Of a DNA stretch of 6,817 nt, positions 5,393 through 6,817 are shown one piece after another (the first letter of the stretch is position 1; each line of letters opens with the position of its first letter). Below the pieces are notes generated by a model. It had not been told where the DNA came from, searched no databases, and was given only the letters and a program-made list of their open reading frames with translations. The stretch is from JBNJEM01 sp051745935 (lineage in GTDB: Bacteria; Planctomycetota; Planctomycetia; Pirellulales; Pirellulaceae): assembly GCA_051745935.1 (NCBI GenBank), contig JBNJEM010000440.1, positions 1 through 6,817 on the forward strand, given 5' to 3'. The position numbers and the translations under genes were made by a program.

Positions 5393-6013
5393 CTACCAGG
5401 GAGCGGCCCCGAGGATCCCGGTCAAGTGATCCCGCAGGACTCGGTCAAACCCATCGGAAAGCCCTCTCAAAGCACTTCTCCACCTCCGTACTTGCTGAAG
5501 GTGCAGGACCGGATCAGGCCCGAACACGGCGGGATCGAAATCATTATGACCGATTGCGTTCCTCCACGCCATTAACTCGTCGAGCAGCGCCCTTCGCCTA
5601 CGGTTGTGAGCATGTATCGCGTAGACATCATCCCAAAAGGGCAGGCCAAACCGTCCGAAATCCGACCCGATCGCGCCAGCCTGTGGATTGCCACGACCGA
5701 ATGGCTGCCCCCAGAGAAATTGGGCTCGTAACAAAGCCCGCAAGTGCGCCGATGCGGCAGCGACTATATGGTCCACGCACTCCGAGTATGGATCGCGACC
5801 AAAGCCTTGAAACTCTGATGACAGTAAGAGGACGTAGGCCCTGTTGATTTGTTGAGTAGCATATCTCCGGCCACGCTGGTTGCCGCCCACGTGGGCGTGT
5901 GCCGCCTCAATCTCGTCGAGTGCCGTGTGTCCCGTTCGCCTCTCCATCGTAGCAGCGAATTTGATGGCATGGTTTATCATCCGCCTATCAATGCTCAGCG
6001 ACACCGTGCTCAC
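5393..6013 (-). CDS. HEPN-type domain protein (putative RNase)
   Basis: 206 aa, mainly helical. Residues 140-160 hold RRALLDELMAWRNAIGHNDFD, where R151-NAIG-H156 is the Rx4-6H motif that defines the active site of HEPN ribonucleases; the preceding helices (about 52-100 and 125-150) fit the HEPN helical bundle. HEPN proteins act as RNA-cleaving toxins or effectors in toxin-antitoxin, CRISPR and abortive-infection systems, usually beside their antidote. The start is uncertain: GTG at 6013 has its AGG directly against it, GTG at 6004 has AGGG about eight bases upstream, and ATG at 5980 is also in frame; none affects the motif. It is first gene of a four-gene operon. The exact HEPN subfamily was not recognised and the N-terminal 50 residues (Arg and His rich) are unassigned. 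Confidence 0.72.
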   Translation of the reverse strand: MSTVSLSIDRRMINHAIKFAATMERRTGHTALDEIEAAHAHVGGNQRGRRYATQQINRAYVLLLSSEFQGFGRDPYSECVDHIVAAASAHLRALLRAQFLWGQPFGRGNPQAGAIGSDFGRFGLPFWDDVYAIHAHNRRRRALLDELMAWRNAIGHNDFDPAVFGPDPVLHLQQVRRWRSALRGLSDGFDRVLRDHLTGILGAAPW

Positions 6014-6086
6014 CCTGCCACCAAGCCAGTTCTGAACACACGCCTTGTGTAGCGACCCGCGTGACGATCGGGCCGACGAATAAGAT

Positions 6087-6182
6087 CAGTGGATGTGCGG
6101 ACCACACCACGATAGCGGAACAGGCCGGAAAAGTCCACTACTTCGGAAGGGATCGCCGGGGGCCTCAGCAGCACATCCACTG
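6087..6182. repeat. 12-bp perfect inverted repeat enclosing nested stems
   Basis: CAGTGGATGTGC (6087-6098) and GCACATCCACTG (6171-6182) are exact reverse complements with a 72-nt interval. Inside them AGGCC (6122-6126) pairs with GGCCT (6161-6165), and a small CTT-CGG-AAG hairpin lies within. The nesting suggests one folded unit about 96 nt long. Confidence 0.55.
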
Positions 6183-6584
6183 CAGGAGCGGGAACATCGG
6201 GAAAACGGACGAGCTCCGGTGTGGAGCCGGAGAAAAGATCGGCCGGAGGGATCGAATCACCGCATGCGAACGCGCGAAGATGCGGAGGGGGTTTCTTTCG
6301 CGAGCATTCGGATGCGATAGCGGGAGGACGGTGAACGAAGGGACTGACCGATGCGAACCCAAGGACGTTCCAACGGCAGCGTATCGAGCGCAGCGAAGAC
6401 GTTGTGCAACGCAAAAGACGGAACGACCGCAAAGAGTCGGCGTCGAAGCGTGCGACAGCGGCGGGTGGAGGTGGCTGACGTGAAATACGTTGGCAAACCA
6501 ACCCTGTCACCAACAGGCAATGGACGCGACTCATTTAGAAGCGGCCGAGCTGGCGATCGATTGTTGCCGACGAACGACCAGGCT

Positions 6585-6670
6585 AACCCGCCGGGAACAG
6601 GCAGGCGCAAATGACGTTGATTTCTGATTTCAGGACACGCTCAGCTCGCCGGCCTGTTCCCGGTCGGGTT
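6585..6670. repeat. Long inverted repeat just upstream of intron
   Basis: The left arm 6585-6607 (AACCCGCCGGGAACAGGC then AGGCG) pairs with the right arm 6647-6670 (CGCCGGCCTGTTCCCGG then TCGGGTT). 22 of 23 positions are complementary, with one bulged base on the right arm and one mismatch. The 39-nt loop is AT-richer than its surroundings. The right arm ends ten bases before the proposed intron start, so this would be a hairpin in the 5' exon. Confidence 0.75.
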
Positions 6671-6680
6671 CAGCGTTTGG

Positions 6681-6817
6681 GTACGCCCGGCATGGGCGTG
6701 GTTCTTATGGGGTGCAAGTCCCCTGTATGAGACTCGGAGTCTCAAGGAGAGCAGTATACCAAATGTCCACTCCGATTGGCAAAGTACTAGACGAGGGCAA
6801 CTGCGGAAGGGCGACCG
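6681..6817 (+). ncRNA. Group II intron, 5' end (domain I), partial
   Basis: The sequence from 6681 (GTACGCCCGGCATGGGCGTG) resembles the conserved 5' end of bacterial group II introns (usually GTGYG followed by a short GC stem). Hairpins follow in order: ACGCCC/GGGCGT (6683-6699), GGGG/CCCC around TGCAAGT (6709-6723), and GAGACT/AGTCTC with a CGG loop (6729-6743), then CTAGACGAGGGC and GAAGGGCGACCG-type domain I sequence to the window edge. The third base is A where G is usual. Only the first 137 bases are present; domain IV with its reverse-transcriptase/maturase gene, and the catalytic domain V, would lie beyond the window. The class cannot be assigned from this part. Confidence 0.7.

Larger units (their letters stand above)
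6014..6680. other. Gene-free region upstream of the HEPN operon
   Basis: Open frames exist on both strands, but none looks like a real protein: they are low-complexity (Arg/Ser/Pro rich), lack ribosome binding sites and overlap each other. The plus strand is strongly purine-rich and has many small dyads, including CTCCGG/CCGGAG near 6210-6235. The promoter of the minus-strand operon should lie at the left edge, but no clear -10/-35 pair is visible. Two larger inverted repeats are listed separately. The region may be a decayed element or a non-coding RNA locus. Confidence 0.5.

Noticed and set aside
6010..6534. Long overlapping frames on both strands in the 6010-6614 region
   Set aside because: Compositions are Arg/Ser/Pro rich without domain motifs, and frames compete on both strands with no start signals.
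6581..6677. Integron attC site formed by the long inverted repeat
   Set aside because: GGCTAAC and GTTCAGC at its ends only partly fit the RYYYAAC/GTTRRRY core boxes and are not complementary to each other. The stem lacks the central unpaired spacers, and no integrase is seen.

Overview
This is a bacterial, GC-rich, accessory-looking window. It holds scattered short operons, a family of short interspersed repeats and the start of a self-splicing intron. The host cannot be fixed from the sequence. The codon use and the mix of families would suit Nitrospirota or a similar environmental lineage, but that is only an inference.

Left part (1-3551). A minus-strand endonuclease/exonuclease/phosphatase-family hydrolase (105-839) is followed, after a gene-free gap, by a plus-strand group: a TrmO/TsaA-fold protein with an export signal (1172-1675), a class I SAM-dependent methyltransferase, also with an export signal (1860-2591), a small metal-binding-type cupin (2599-3099) and a PadR-family regulator (3162-3551). 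Methyltransferase, cupin and PadR are closely spaced and look like one operon. Two methyltransferase-type proteins side by side, both apparently addressed out of the cytoplasm, is the odd biochemical feature here.

Repeats. Four copies of a 104-bp element lie at 1-104, 1731-1834, 2782-2885 and, inverted, 3996-4099. Every copy is flanked by TA and has exactly the same length, and each can fold into a long imperfect hairpin. One copy has split the cupin gene. Removing it together with one TA restores a perfect cupin reading frame, which shows that the element is mobile and duplicates TA on insertion. It behaves like a MITE, but no transposase is present in the window.

Middle (3552-4236). Mostly non-coding. 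It holds one very small minus-strand gene (3701-3841, 46 aa) resembling AF2212/DUF104-type antitoxins with no toxin beside it, a repeat copy, and a terminator for the operon to its right.

Right part (4178-6013). A compact minus-strand four-gene operon reads, in order of transcription: a HEPN-type protein with an RNAIGH motif, an unrecognised 192-aa two-part protein, a DUF4258 protein, and a YgiT-type CxxC/CxxC zinc-finger protein. The genes are joined by an 18-nt gap, a GTGA overlap and a TGATG overlap, and a stem-loop terminator follows the last gene. DUF4258 plus YgiT is a known toxin-antitoxin-like pair. Its coupling to a HEPN putative RNase and an unknown protein makes this the best candidate for an undescribed toxin-antitoxin or defence module.

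Right end (6014-6817). About 670 bp without a convincing gene contain two notable inverted repeats. From about 6681 to the window edge there is a series of small hairpins typical of the 5' end (domain I) of a bacterial group II intron, whose reverse-transcriptase gene would lie outside the window.
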